NCBI GenBank assembly: GCA_965215115.1
Contig: OZ244050.1
Span: 1,984,001-2,048,000 of the forward strand
From: CALDTK01 sp965215115
Lineage (GTDB): Bacteria > Bacteroidota > Bacteroidia > Chitinophagales > Saprospiraceae
Length of the DNA: 64,000 nt
Reading direction: 5' to 3'
In this document: piece by piece, positions 54,001-61,649 of the stretch
How the letters are laid out: the number at the start of each line of letters is the position of its first letter
How positions within the stretch are numbered: position 1 is the stretch's first letter
The notes under the pieces: model-generated
Databases searched by the model: none
Told to the model about the DNA's origin: nothing
Seen by the model: the letters and a program-made list of their open reading frames with translations, nothing else
Program-made: the position numbers and the translations under genes

Positions 54001-54263
54001 GTCGCGGGGACTTCCTGCGCCTGCGCAACGTCAGTCTGAGCTACCAGTTGCCCACGAAGTTCTTCGAGAACAACATCCTCAAGGGCGTACGGCTCTACAC
54101 CAACCTCAACAACGTAGCTACGATCTCCGGCTTCGACGCAGTCGATCCCGAAGTCGTCAACACCGGTGATGCCGTCTCGCGCAACCTCGGCCAGGGGGTC
54201 GTCGGTGGGGTCCCGTTCTACCAGGTGTTCACCGCGGTCATCGGCGGGTCCGTTACGTTTTAA
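51012..54263 (+). CDS. SusC/RagA-family TonB-linked outer membrane transporter
   Basis: About 1083 residues from the ATG at 51012, where the signal peptide starts (MQIAKLSIALLLITLCYTGA...FAQ); ATG 50925 adds a non-signal lead. An N-terminal carboxypeptidase-like domain (TVSGTVVDGAGEPLIGVNIV) is followed by the SusC plug (VVVGYGIQRERNLISAIS, then LIRGTGSITSAAEPLFIVDG, SVSILKDAAATSIYGSRGANGVILITT). The rest forms the barrel. It imports oligosaccharides with energy from TonB, together with the SusD lipoprotein encoded 23 bases downstream. Glycan specificity is inferred only from the neighbouring fucosidase and sulfatases. Confidence 0.96.
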   Translation: MQIAKLSIALLLITLCYTGALFAQTTTTVSGTVVDGAGEPLIGVNIVVPNTGIGTVTDVDGGFTLAVPSGTETLEFSYTGYEPLIERLNGRSTLDINLREDIAQLNEVVVVGYGIQRERNLISAISTVNAAQIEQTPTTSFTNALQGAAAGLQVSSGSGEPGAATRILIRGTGSITSAAEPLFIVDGIPVASGGTSPLDYIAPTDIASVSILKDAAATSIYGSRGANGVILITTKTGRKGQPQLTFGVERGFTQPINTLELADANEWRSLVQQARDNSGLTEPYRYEQNVFDQRTINRYTALDIYNTTNTDWVDLTTQNGDIGQYTFSASNGTERTSFYVSGQYRNQDGNFGATNFERYTGRVNLDFDATSFLKMGIRYTYAYQNNQPRNNQNSNVDLQDRNNNFGVWPNFNSLYDRALPINPVRWPDDGSYFDVLNDRNPNLVASLDPENSLREIRTQQNLGTAYLQLTPLKNLALRTELGVDHTDRFDYNYISGALRVEEYAEADLTNEQRELLDYPYETGKPRYRWDDGTFTTFNANATANYSLDFGADHSIDALVGVEALTSNSDNYEFDLEDVASVQDPTQVRNFVRDPSQFLQLSHTGGESTRFFSHFSRLNYGFRDRYLFQASLRRDGSSKFTPDDRFSWFPSVSAGWIISDEPFLADNNLVSFLKVRGGWGTTGNANIGSFLFFNNFWNWPNYPDRAGALTLQRLGSRSIQWEKSNTVDAAVEFGLFENRLSGSVGYYNSTTSNLLLSFPVAPSAGIYSTNNLSPTALDNVGSLQNQGIEIELRSVNLNRSRFKWTTDVNFTTNKNKVIELYPGFDGDPRQLSFNGLTTVQEGQPLGMFFLPEFAGYDASGNVLIREINTELAGDQVYEFTGRDIRNINNQADNNSVIQYGKTGLPTFFGGLTNTISYGGLSLSAQLTFQGGNYIYDNIGLRRVGNGVTNLRADLVGNTWTPSNPNAKYPALSFANTELNPEGGADAAASSDRSTQWLRRGDFLRLRNVSLSYQLPTKFFENNILKGVRLYTNLNNVATISGFDAVDPEVVNTGDAVSRNLGQGVVGGVPFYQVFTAVIGGSVTF

Positions 54264-54286
54264 TTCACCCATCAGTACGCACGATC

Positions 54287-55804
54287 ATGAAGCTTAGACT
54301 CTTAGTCCCCCTCACGCTCACCTGCCTGTTCTCCGCCTGCGACGGCGAGGAGTTCCTCGCCGACGCCGAGGTGGGCTTCAACCAAGCCGACACCGAGTTC
54401 TCGACCAATGACATCCTCGACGACCTGGTCCGCGGCGCCTACTTCAACCTCAAGGCCCCGGGGGACTACGGTCCCCTCGACATGGGGATGTACCAAGACA
54501 TCGCCACCGACCTCGTCGACCTGAAGACCTTCTCCAACAACAACACCGGCAATACGAACCTGCTGCCGCTCTACAACCGCGAGCCCGACGTCAACGACAT
54601 CCGCTGGCTGGAGTACGTGTGGGCCGGGTGCTACACGCTGTTGTACAACGCGAACCAGGTCATCGACTTCTACGAGACCAACGGCCCGATCATCGACGGG
54701 ACCGAGAGCCAGGTGCCGCGCATCCAGGGCGAGGCCTACTTCCTGCGCGCCTTCACGTTCCACCAGTTGTCGACCGTGTTCGCCCCGCCCTACAGCAGCA
54801 ACCCTGCCGCGCCGAGCGTGATCCTGCGCCTCGAGCCTACGCAAAGCCCCACGGATTTCGAGGGCCGGGCCACCAACGAGGAGGTCTACCGCCAGATCGT
54901 CAAAGACGCCAAACGCGCCATCGAGCTGCTCCCGGAGGCCTACGACGCCGCCATCCACCGGGAGGACTACCAGGACCGCGCCAAGCGGGACGCAGCGCGC
55001 TTCCTGCTCGCCAAGGTGTACTTCCACATGGGGCCCGAGTTCCACACCAAGGGCTTCGACGGCGACGGCGGCGCCCTCGAGCAGATCAACGCCATCATAG
55101 CGAGTGGTAACTACCCCGTGAATAAGGCCCCGAACCTGCAGAACCTCATCTTCGGGCCACGTGGCATAGGGAAGAAGGCCCCCGAGACCATCTGGTACGC
55201 GAGCTACTACTTCCGTAACGCTTGGCGCACCCCTCGCTTCGAGCGGCACTACAGTCAGTTCGTGGCCGGGTCTATGGGCCTGGAGCGCGGCATCGCTTAC
55301 GCAAAACCTACCCTAGAGAGGCTCAAGTGGACGCGCCCGCCAGCCGCCGGCGACGACCAACGCTTCAAGGATTTCGCCCGCTTCTACAAGGCCGGCGATG
55401 ACCCAACCTACCCCAACGAGTACCAGGACAGCTACAACGTGTGGTCGAACAAGTTCCTGAACCGAACGGCGAATTTCGTCGTCATGCGCTCGCCGTTGCT
55501 GTACCTCTACCGCGCGGCAATCCGCGTCAACCAAGGCGACGCCGCCGGGGCCGCCGCCGACCTGAACGTCACCCGTACCCGCGCCGGCCTGGCTCCGCTC
55601 ACGACCGCGACCCTAAACGATGTCGACGAGGAGTTCGTCCGGGAGATGGCCTTCGAGGGCTTCTACCTCAGCTTTCGGCAAGGACTGAAGCTCGACATCC
55701 TCCCCGGCGAGCGCAGCGGCGGCCCGATCCCATACGACGATCCGAGCCTGGTGCGTGACCTCCCCGAGATCGAACTCGCCCGCAACCCGGCGCTCGGGGG
55801 TTGA
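54287..55804 (+). CDS. SusD/RagB-family glycan-binding lipoprotein
   Basis: 505 residues. Lipoprotein signal ending LFSAC (Cys18). SusD-fold features: DDLVRGAYFNL near the N-terminus, GCYTLLYNANQVIDFYE, RIQGEAYFLRAFTFHQLSTVF, ATNEEVYRQIVKDAKRAIELLP, RDAARFLLAKVYFHMG and, near the end, LNVTRTRAGLAPLT and EFVREMAFEGFYLSFRQG. It sits on the cell surface as a lid on SusC and captures the glycan. It is the last gene of the transcript and is followed by a strong hairpin. Confidence 0.96.
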   Translation: MKLRLLVPLTLTCLFSACDGEEFLADAEVGFNQADTEFSTNDILDDLVRGAYFNLKAPGDYGPLDMGMYQDIATDLVDLKTFSNNNTGNTNLLPLYNREPDVNDIRWLEYVWAGCYTLLYNANQVIDFYETNGPIIDGTESQVPRIQGEAYFLRAFTFHQLSTVFAPPYSSNPAAPSVILRLEPTQSPTDFEGRATNEEVYRQIVKDAKRAIELLPEAYDAAIHREDYQDRAKRDAARFLLAKVYFHMGPEFHTKGFDGDGGALEQINAIIASGNYPVNKAPNLQNLIFGPRGIGKKAPETIWYASYYFRNAWRTPRFERHYSQFVAGSMGLERGIAYAKPTLERLKWTRPPAAGDDQRFKDFARFYKAGDDPTYPNEYQDSYNVWSNKFLNRTANFVVMRSPLLYLYRAAIRVNQGDAAGAAADLNVTRTRAGLAPLTTATLNDVDEEFVREMAFEGFYLSFRQGLKLDILPGERSGGPIPYDDPSLVRDLPEIELARNPALGG

Positions 55805-55895
55805 GACCCGCTGGCAGGTAGCTCCCCCTGTCCTTCGCTAGGGTATGCACTCCCGACAACTGCCTTAAACCCTGAACTCAGCTCGAGCCCCCACC

Positions 55896-55941
55896 GTCCC
55901 GGGGTGCGTATCGCTACCGACGGCGATACGCACCCCGGGAC
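55896..55941 (+). terminator. Strong hairpin downstream of SusD, probable terminator
   Basis: Perfect 19-bp stem 55896-55914 with 55923-55941 and an 8-base loop, about 90 bases after the susD-like stop. The tail after it is only moderately T-rich (CTTTGTGTT), so termination efficiency is uncertain. Confidence 0.7.
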
Positions 55942-55955
55942 CTTTGTGTTAATTA

Positions 55956-56102
55956 CCGAGCTTCCCGCGCCACGAGTACTTCCGGCGTCTCCTGTGCGAG
56001 ACCCTCGGCGAGGACGTGGCGGCGGGCAAGCTGCCGAATGACGAGGCGTGGTTGGGGGGACTGGTCGCGGACGCGAGTTACGGGAATGCGGCGGGGTGGT
56101 TT
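55956..56102 (+). pseudogene. uxaC: 3' remnant of glucuronate isomerase
   Basis: About 49 codons read SFPRHEYFRRLLCETLG, then EDVAAGKLPNDEAWLGGLVA and DASYGNAAGWF. This matches the conserved C-terminal end of UxaC (the RHEYFRRILC segment and the final N-N/A-A-x-x-F). Nothing upstream belongs to it: an in-frame stop lies at 55950-55952 and the SusD terminator is next to it. The rest of the gene (about 400 codons) is missing, so this is a deletion remnant. UxaC converts glucuronate or galacturonate to the keto-uronate, which would suit the GH88 elsewhere in the window. Confidence 0.75.
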
Positions 56103-56203
56103 GGGACGAAGACGAGGTAGTTGCCGCCGCGCGACCGATCGCCAGGCAGCGAGCGGCGTTACCGTGGCGAGCCTAATTTGCTGGGGCATCACGACGACCC
56201 ACC

Positions 56204-56953
56204 ATGCTCTTCTACCTCGCCTTCTTCATCGTCGGCGGCATCCTCATCGCCTACTGGCGCAATAGCGGTCGCTCCGAAGCTACCGTTCTACTTCACCGCA
56301 GGCTCGCACGTCAAAACCCGGACATAGAATACGAATACAATCGCTTCAACACAAACCCCCCCCGCGATGCTTCCTCCGAAGTAACCGATGGGGTGTTGCA
56401 CTTCGAATCCGACATCCACCTCATTGAAATCGCCAACCAGACACTGGTTGCGAGAGTCAGGTCCGAACTTGGTGAAGTGCCCGTGCTATTCGATCTAGTC
56501 GTTATGCCTTTCGGGAAAGCCCTCTTCGATGCTGAAGGTTACCAAAAGTTTGATCAAGATGGGACCTTGCTGCTCTATTCGTACGGAGAGCCTACGAAAG
56601 AAGTTCTAAACTACCTCCCCGATCTCGCTAGTCTTGTGACGAAAATCCCCGACGAGCCCGGGGCTTCGTTTCTACTCACCCACACCTTCACAATCGATCC
56701 CGCCGATAGCGCAATCATCATCGAGGGTGCCCTAGGCGAAAATGGAGATTACAAAGTTAGCCTCGATCACAAGCGCTTTCGTTTAAAGGTCGAAGCAGAA
56801 TTGAGCGCCCTCCTCACCGACGGCATATTCCGTCCCGAAAGTGAAGGGCCGTGGATGAATGACGATCGTGCCGACGCTAAGCCCCCAACCACCCCGCCAC
56901 CCAAAACCCCAGAAACGTCCCCAGTGCATTCCCCAGACTCCCCAGCAAGATAG
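56204..56953 (+). CDS. Hypothetical membrane-anchored protein
   Basis: 249 residues of no family that I recognise. One N-terminal hydrophobic helix (MLFYLAFFIVGGILIAYW) is followed by a soluble part with mixed beta-rich composition, ending in a Pro/Thr/Ser-rich tail. The N-terminus suggests inner-membrane anchoring with a periplasmic or cytoplasmic domain. The gene is less GC-rich than its neighbours, which may hint at transfer. Its last 77 bases overlap the 3' end of the convergent DUF819 gene; the Pro-rich tail comes from that overlap, so the functional stop may have been lost and extended. Confidence 0.6.
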   Translation: MLFYLAFFIVGGILIAYWRNSGRSEATVLLHRRLARQNPDIEYEYNRFNTNPPRDASSEVTDGVLHFESDIHLIEIANQTLVARVRSELGEVPVLFDLVVMPFGKALFDAEGYQKFDQDGTLLLYSYGEPTKEVLNYLPDLASLVTKIPDEPGASFLLTHTFTIDPADSAIIIEGALGENGDYKVSLDHKRFRLKVEAELSALLTDGIFRPESEGPWMNDDRADAKPPTTPPPKTPETSPVHSPDSPAR

Positions 56954-58046
56954 CCGGCAGGACCAAGTCACTCCGCCCCAGACTCCGCGCCAGGGCCAGC
57001 GCCGAGGTCCCGCCCCCGACGTTGGCCTGCGAGGCGACGGCGGCTAGGTCCAGGTCGAGTCGCATGAGCCGCGCGGCCGCGAGGATCACCACTCCGTGGA
57101 CCAGCACCACCGCGAGCGCGAAGAACAGCAACACAAACCCCAAACGCCCCATGCCCACCAGCGCACCCAGGTCGCAGAAGGCCCCAATTACGGCCAGGAA
57201 CAAGTACACCGCAAACATCCCCAGCGCCCGCGCCCCCGGCACCGCGCGCACCACCGGCACCTGCGCCAGCGCCAGCGCGATCACCGTCAGGATCAGCACC
57301 GACGGTACCCCCGTCACGTCCGCCAGCAGCCCCGAGACCCAGAGCGCGAGGCAGCCGAGGCCAATCACGAGGCTCAACTCCAGCGGGTGCACCGCCTCCG
57401 TGTCGTCGGCAATCCCGAGGTCCACCGTGCGGACGTGACCCTCAGCAATCCCGATCGGCACGCCGCGCGTCCGCATCCCGCGCCACAGCGGCGCCAGCAC
57501 CCGCGGCATCCCGAGCGTGGCGACCATCCAGATCGTCGTGACGATGTTGTCGGCCACCACCGTCCCCGCGTACAGTGTCCCCTCGCGCACCATGTCGTAG
57601 TGCAGCGCCACGGCGTTGAAGTTCACCGAGCCCCCGGTGTACGTCCCCGCGAACATCCCGCCCACCGCCGCAAACCCCGGCCCAATACTATCCGCGCCAT
57701 CCACGAGCCACATCCCGGCGATGGCCCCGAGCGTCGTGCCGAGCGAGCCGATCACGAACAGCGCCACCAGCGGTAGCCCCGCCCGCAGTACACTCCGCAG
57801 GTGCACCCCGAGCAAGATCCAGAAGATCGACAGCGGCGCGAGGTAGGCGAAGATGCCGTCGTACACCGCCACCGGGTGTTCGGCCGTGGAGCCTTTCGGC
57901 AAAACCCCCACGTTCGCCGCCACCGCCGCGAGCAGGATCACGAGCAGCGCCGTGCCGAAGTGCCGCAGCCACGTCCGCCGCACGAGCCACTCCGAGCCGA
58001 CCACCAGGGCGCACAAGCAGGCGAGGACGTAGAGCGGATCGGCCAC
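56877..58046 (-). CDS. DUF819-family integral membrane protein
   Basis: About 390 residues with around ten to twelve hydrophobic helices. Features of DUF819 (YjcL-like): GGMFAGTYTGGSVNFNAVA and SQANVGGGTSALALARSLG, two repeated glycine-rich re-entrant-like segments arranged as in transporters with inverted repeats. Function is not established; a carrier role is inferred from topology. There is no ATG at the start: GTG 58046, TTG 58055 and TTG 58085 are candidates. The TTG 58085 reading would translate through a hairpin element (58066-58079), so I prefer GTG 58046. A second element (57891-57904) lies inside. Confidence 0.82.
   Translation of the reverse strand: MADPLYVLACLCALVVGSEWLVRRTWLRHFGTALLVILLAAVAANVGVLPKGSTAEHPVAVYDGIFAYLAPLSIFWILLGVHLRSVLRAGLPLVALFVIGSLGTTLGAIAGMWLVDGADSIGPGFAAVGGMFAGTYTGGSVNFNAVALHYDMVREGTLYAGTVVADNIVTTIWMVATLGMPRVLAPLWRGMRTRGVPIGIAEGHVRTVDLGIADDTEAVHPLELSLVIGLGCLALWVSGLLADVTGVPSVLILTVIALALAQVPVVRAVPGARALGMFAVYLFLAVIGAFCDLGALVGMGRLGFVLLFFALAVVLVHGVVILAAARLMRLDLDLAAVASQANVGGGTSALALARSLGRSDLVLPAILLGSLGNALGTFLGFWVAGWLGA
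57891..57904 (-). repeat. TTTT-hairpin element, stem GCC/GGC, loop GAAA
   Basis: Inside the DUF819 gene, same strand (GVLPKGS). Confidence 0.75.
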
Positions 58047-58065
58047 GGCGAGCAACCTAAGCTGG

Positions 58066-58079
58066 TTTTGGCGGAAGCC
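58066..58079 (+). repeat. TTTT-hairpin element, stem GGC/GCC, loop GGAA
   Basis: At the 5' edge of the DUF819 gene, opposite strand; bears on its start choice. Confidence 0.75.
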
Positions 58080-58288
58080 GCCCAAATCATCCTCCCGCTA
58101 TCCCGATTCATTCTTGTTGGCGCGTGCTTCTCTCCTACCCCCCCCGTCCCGCCTACCTCCTCGTCCGCGAGCGCCGCGCCGACTTCCAGCCCCCGTGTGC
58201 TTGGTGTCAGCCGATATCATAAATAGTTCGTGACTGAAGTGTTTGGCATAAAATAACACAAAATGTTTATTATCCTTGCCGCTCACCA

Positions 58289-59239
58289 GTGTCCCACCCC
58301 GTGCGCCGCCAGAAGTACATCGACCCGAAGACCGACTTCGGCTTCAAGCTCATCTTCGCCCACAAGGCCATTATGCTGAGCTTCATCAACGCCATCCTCC
58401 CGCGGGCCGACCGCGTCGTTGACTTCGAGTACACCGCCACGGAGGTCATCGGCGACAATCCCGCGGGCCGGATCGTCATCTACGACCTGCGCTGCCTGAC
58501 CAGCGACGGGCGCACCATCATCGTCGAGGTCCAGCGCCTGCCGCAGCCCTACTTCAAGGAGCGCTCGCTGTACTACACGATGCGCGGCATGGACGCCCAG
58601 GTGCGCCGCGGGGACGAGGCCTACGAGATCAAGCCCGTCTACCTCATCGCCGTGGTCGACTTCGAGCTCCCGGGCAACTACGAAGGCTACCTCCACCACT
58701 TCACGATGCAGAGCCAGCGCGGGGAACTGTTCTCCGACGTTTTGCAGTTGTACTACCTAGAGCTAAGCAAGTTCACCATGAGAGACGACACCGCGGTACT
58801 CGACCCGATCGAGCAGTGGACCGAGGCCATGCGCAAGATGCCGGCCCTCGACGGCATCCCGGACTGGGTCACGGAAGAAGACCTGAAGAAGGCCTTCACC
58901 GTGGCCGAGGTCGGCCGCCTCACCGACGAGGAGCGCCTCAAGTGGGAGCGTGCCTTCCGCGAAGATCGCGACCTGCGGGGCCAGGTGCTCCAGCAGTACA
59001 TCTGGGGCAAGATGGAGGGCAAGGAGGAAGGCCGCGAGGAAGGCCGCGAGGAAGGCCGCGAGGAAGGCCGCGAGGAAGGCCGCGAGGAAGCAAATTATGA
59101 ACGGCTGAAGGAGCGTCAAGCCACCGCCAAGCGACTCCACGCCAGGGGTATTACCGCGACCGAGATCGCGGAGGTCATGGGGCTGTCGGATGGTGAGATC
59201 GATGACTTCCTGGCGGCGAGCGCCGACGAAGATCTGTAA
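58289..59239 (+). CDS. Rpn/PD-(D/E)XK nuclease family protein (transposase-like)
   Basis: 316 residues starting with GTG at 58289. The N-terminal PD-(D/E)XK-like domain shows DPKTDFGFKLIFA, FINAIL and TIIVEVQRLPQPYFKERSLYY, as in the Rpn family of recombination-promoting nucleases. The C-terminal third has EGREEGREEGREEGREEG, a highly charged helix or coiled coil encoded by 12-bp DNA repeats, followed by ARGITATEIAEVMGLSDGEI, a small helix-turn-helix-like segment. Such proteins occur in many copies in Bacteroidota genomes and their cellular role is poorly understood. It stands alone between unrelated genes. Confidence 0.85.
   Translation: MSHPVRRQKYIDPKTDFGFKLIFAHKAIMLSFINAILPRADRVVDFEYTATEVIGDNPAGRIVIYDLRCLTSDGRTIIVEVQRLPQPYFKERSLYYTMRGMDAQVRRGDEAYEIKPVYLIAVVDFELPGNYEGYLHHFTMQSQRGELFSDVLQLYYLELSKFTMRDDTAVLDPIEQWTEAMRKMPALDGIPDWVTEEDLKKAFTVAEVGRLTDEERLKWERAFREDRDLRGQVLQQYIWGKMEGKEEGREEGREEGREEGREEGREEANYERLKERQATAKRLHARGITATEIAEVMGLSDGEIDDFLAASADEDL
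59024..59091 (+). repeat. 12-bp tandem repeats in the Rpn-type gene
   Basis: Unit GAGGAAGGCCGC repeats more than five times and encodes R-E-E-G units. Changes in copy number would lengthen or shorten the charged helix without breaking the frame. Confidence 0.85.
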
Positions 59240-59324
59240 CGCCGCCGGGCGCGCCCGCGCCAGCTTGATACCGCGGTCGCGAACTCTGGTCTGTCTCCGG
59301 GGGAAGCACTCGCGTTTCGGCAAG

Positions 59325-59873
59325 TCACTCCACCCCCACCCGCAACTCCACCGCGATTTCGTCCGCGACGGTGAAGCCGAGCCACGGGCCTTCAATACCG
59401 TGTGCTTCCCGGTTGACGGTCGTTTCGCCGACGAAGACCCCGCCGCCGCTATCGGTTTTGACGAAAGTAAATGGCAAATCATGTGCCTTCGTCACGCCGT
59501 GGAGCGTGAACTCACCCTTCGCGACATAGCCGGTGGGCGTTTTGGCGAAAGCCCTCGCCCTGTAGCTGATCCGCGGGTACCTCGCGACATCGAACCAGTC
59601 CTCCCCGCGCGCGTGCCTGTCCTTGGTCTCGTTGCCGGTGGAGATCGTGCCCGCGTCTACGGAGACCTCCATCCGGGCCGCGCCGAGGTCGTTCGGGTCG
59701 AAGACAATCGTACCGGTCAGGCCGCGAAACGTACCCGCGGCCCCGCGCCCGTCGAACCGGACGCTATAGTCGTCGGCGATCGCGTACGAGCGCGAGGTGT
59801 ACAGCCCGAAAGCGCTCAGGCTCCCGAGGGCGACAAAGCTTAAGGCAACACGTAGCCATCCTCGTAGCAACAT
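59325..59873 (-). CDS. YceI-family protein
   Basis: 182 residues. An N-terminal hydrophobic segment (LRVALSFVALGSLSAFGLY) is a signal or anchor. YSVRFDGRGAAGTFRGLTG, DWFDVARYPRISYRA and GEFTLHGVTKAHDLPFTF match the YceI lipocalin-like barrel that binds isoprenoid-type lipids in the periplasm. It is monocistronic by position. A dispersed hairpin element (59540-59553) encodes ARAFAKTPTG within it, and a weak one (59456-59468) lies nearby. Confidence 0.9.
   Translation of the reverse strand: MLLRGWLRVALSFVALGSLSAFGLYTSRSYAIADDYSVRFDGRGAAGTFRGLTGTIVFDPNDLGAARMEVSVDAGTISTGNETKDRHARGEDWFDVARYPRISYRARAFAKTPTGYVAKGEFTLHGVTKAHDLPFTFVKTDSGGGVFVGETTVNREAHGIEGPWLGFTVADEIAVELRVGVE
59540..59553 (+). repeat. 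TTTT-hairpin element, stem GGC/GCC, loop GAAA
   Basis: Inside the YceI gene on the opposite strand (RAFAKTP). Confidence 0.75.
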
Positions 59874-59990
59874 GCCAGCCTAACGCACGGCCGTCCTACG
59901 CGTTGCACCGCACCACCCCCGGGCAAGCTAACCGCGCTTCAACACTTCCCCCTCCAACCCTTCACCCTTCAACCCTTCCCCCTTCAACCT

Positions 59991-61244
59991 TTACACCCGC
60001 TGTATCGCCACCACCGGGTCCAACCGCGCCGCCCGCAACGCCGGGTACGTCCCGAACACCGTCCCGATCAGCACCGCCACCACCACTACGACCAGCAGCG
60101 TAGTCAGCGTAAACACCGCCGAGAAGTCCATGCCCTCGGTGAAGAGCCGTAGGATGGGCCCGCCGAGCATGGCCACGCCAATCCCGAGCACCGTCCCGAG
60201 CGCGCTCCCGAGCACCGACAGCGCCACGGACTCCGAGAGGAACTGCGCGACGATCATCCGGCGGCTCGCGCCGATCGCCTTGCGGATCCCGATCTCGGCC
60301 GTGCGCTCCACCACCGACATCACCATCACGTTCATGATCCCGACCCCGCCCACGACCACGGCGATGCCGATGAGCAGGCCCATGATGATCCGGAAGACGA
60401 GAAAGCCCTCGCCGACGCCCTTCAGGTAGCCTTCGTAAGTCGTGACACGCACCGCGTCGTCGATGCCGGCGAAACGCTTCTCTAGCCAGGGCTCGACGAA
60501 GGTTTTGGCCGGCAACACATCTTCGACGGAAGCGAACTCGAGCAGTAACTGGCTCTCGTCGATGTCGGCGGCGGGCAGGAGCGGCAGTTGCGCGTAGGGT
60601 AGCAGCAGGCTCAAGTCCGCGTCGTCGCCAATCGAGTGGCCCCCGCCGCCGCTCGCCACACCCGCGACGCTCACCGTGCCGTCGAGGAAGGCAAAGGTTC
60701 GGCCGATGGCGGCGGTCGGACTGGTATCCGGGGCGGTGAGTTTTCGCGAAAGCGCCTCATTGACGACGACTTCGGCTTGCGCCAAAACCCCCGTCAGTGT
60801 GTCTGCCGGCCAGCGTCCCGCGAGCAGTACGATGTCCTCGCCGAGCATCGGGAGCGTGACGGCCCGGTAGCGGACCCCGAGGCGCTGCGTGTCGCGGACC
60901 GTACCGATGGCGGCGCCCGCGGCGCTGAGTTGCGCCTTAGCGGCCTGCGGTAGTTCGGCTAGTAGATCGGTCATTAGGCTTCGGTCGAGCCGCGCCACCG
61001 TGTCCCGCGCCACGCGCAGGCCGTCGAGCTCGTCGCGGGTGTTCGCTCGGATCGACATCATCTCCAGGTCGGTCTGCGACGAAAGTCGCTCGCGCGCCAG
61101 CTGCTCGAGCCCGTCGATGAGCGACAGCATCGCCACCAGGGCCGCTACCCCGATGACGACCCCGAGCATCGACAGGAAGGTCTGGAGGAAGTTTTGGCGT
61201 AAGCTGCGAAAAGCGTCGGTGAAGGAGGTGAGGAGGGTACGCAT
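59991..61244 (-). CDS. MacB-like ABC transporter permease (FtsX domain)
   Basis: 417 residues. An N-terminal helix (FLSMLGVVIGVAALVAMLSL), a periplasmic core domain (MacB_PCD-like, residues about 45-270) and three C-terminal helices starting at IMGLLIGIAVVVGGVGIMN, with ERTAEIGIRKAIGASRRMI, the loop that contacts the ATPase. Related systems move lipoproteins, peptides or macrolides using mechanical coupling. No ATP-binding subunit lies next to it in this window, so the partner is encoded elsewhere or the gene is an orphan. Three hairpin elements lie inside (60741-60754, 60774-60787, 61192-61205). Confidence 0.9.
   Translation of the reverse strand: MRTLLTSFTDAFRSLRQNFLQTFLSMLGVVIGVAALVAMLSLIDGLEQLARERLSSQTDLEMMSIRANTRDELDGLRVARDTVARLDRSLMTDLLAELPQAAKAQLSAAGAAIGTVRDTQRLGVRYRAVTLPMLGEDIVLLAGRWPADTLTGVLAQAEVVVNEALSRKLTAPDTSPTAAIGRTFAFLDGTVSVAGVASGGGGHSIGDDADLSLLLPYAQLPLLPAADIDESQLLLEFASVEDVLPAKTFVEPWLEKRFAGIDDAVRVTTYEGYLKGVGEGFLVFRIIMGLLIGIAVVVGGVGIMNVMVMSVVERTAEIGIRKAIGASRRMIVAQFLSESVALSVLGSALGTVLGIGVAMLGGPILRLFTEGMDFSAVFTLTTLLVVVVVAVLIGTVFGTYPALRAARLDPVVAIQRV
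60741..60754 (+). repeat. TTTT-hairpin element, stem CGC/GCG, loop GAAA
   Basis: Inside the MacB-like gene on the opposite strand (ALSRKL); faces the next copy. Confidence 0.75.
60774..60787 (-). repeat. TTTT-hairpin element, stem GGC/GCC, loop GCAA
   Basis: Inside the MacB-like gene, same strand (GVLAQAE); inverted relative to the copy 19 bases away. Confidence 0.75.
61192..61205 (+). repeat. TTTT-hairpin element, stem GGC/GCT (one G-T pair), loop GTAA
   Basis: Near the 5' end of the MacB-like gene, opposite strand (SLRQNF). Confidence 0.65.
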
Positions 61245-61649
61245 GCGCCCGAAGGTGTGCTTGGACTCCCCAGAGCCGCGCAGCTTTTAGATGAGCGCTC
61301 AACTGCGCCAGACAGGCAGCGCCCGCGTCCGCCTCAGCGAGCCGCCCACACCAGCGGGCCGTGAGGTCCGCCTCCTGCCATCGCACGTTTGGCAAGGCGC
61401 AGCCAAGCCGGGCGCGCTCACGTGGTCATCACCGTCGAGTCATCGGTCGTGTCGCCGCTGGCGGTCCAAAGCCTCCAACGCGTCACGTCGCGTTGGAGTG
61501 TATCGGCGCCCTGCCGGCGGACGTGGATGACGGAGTCGAGCCTTGCGCCAGGGGTAATGACGCCGACGTTTGCCTGCAACGCCCCTCGGCGCACCATTCA
61601 ACACCATACCTTTATCCTCGCACGCCCCTATTGCGTGTGCCCTCCACCT
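61245..61649. other. Intergenic region
   Basis: About 400 bases between divergent genes. It holds one copy (61353-61415) of a dispersed repeat that recurs at 63207-63265. No RNA gene or clear promoter is seen. Confidence 0.4.
61353..61415 (+). repeat. Dispersed imperfect repeat, copy 1
   Basis: Starts AGCGGGCCGTGAGGTCCGCC and is matched by 63207-63265, with a small internal length difference around a CGTTTGGC segment. Function unknown. Confidence 0.65.

Noticed and set aside
56121..56200. Small minus-strand gene 55953-56192
   Set aside because: It overlaps the glucuronate isomerase remnant, which matches a known C-terminus in the plus direction; the minus frame has no recognisable content.
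58981..59100. CRISPR-like repeat array
   Set aside because: The 12-bp units are contiguous, have no spacers and are in frame inside a gene. No CRISPR array was seen elsewhere.
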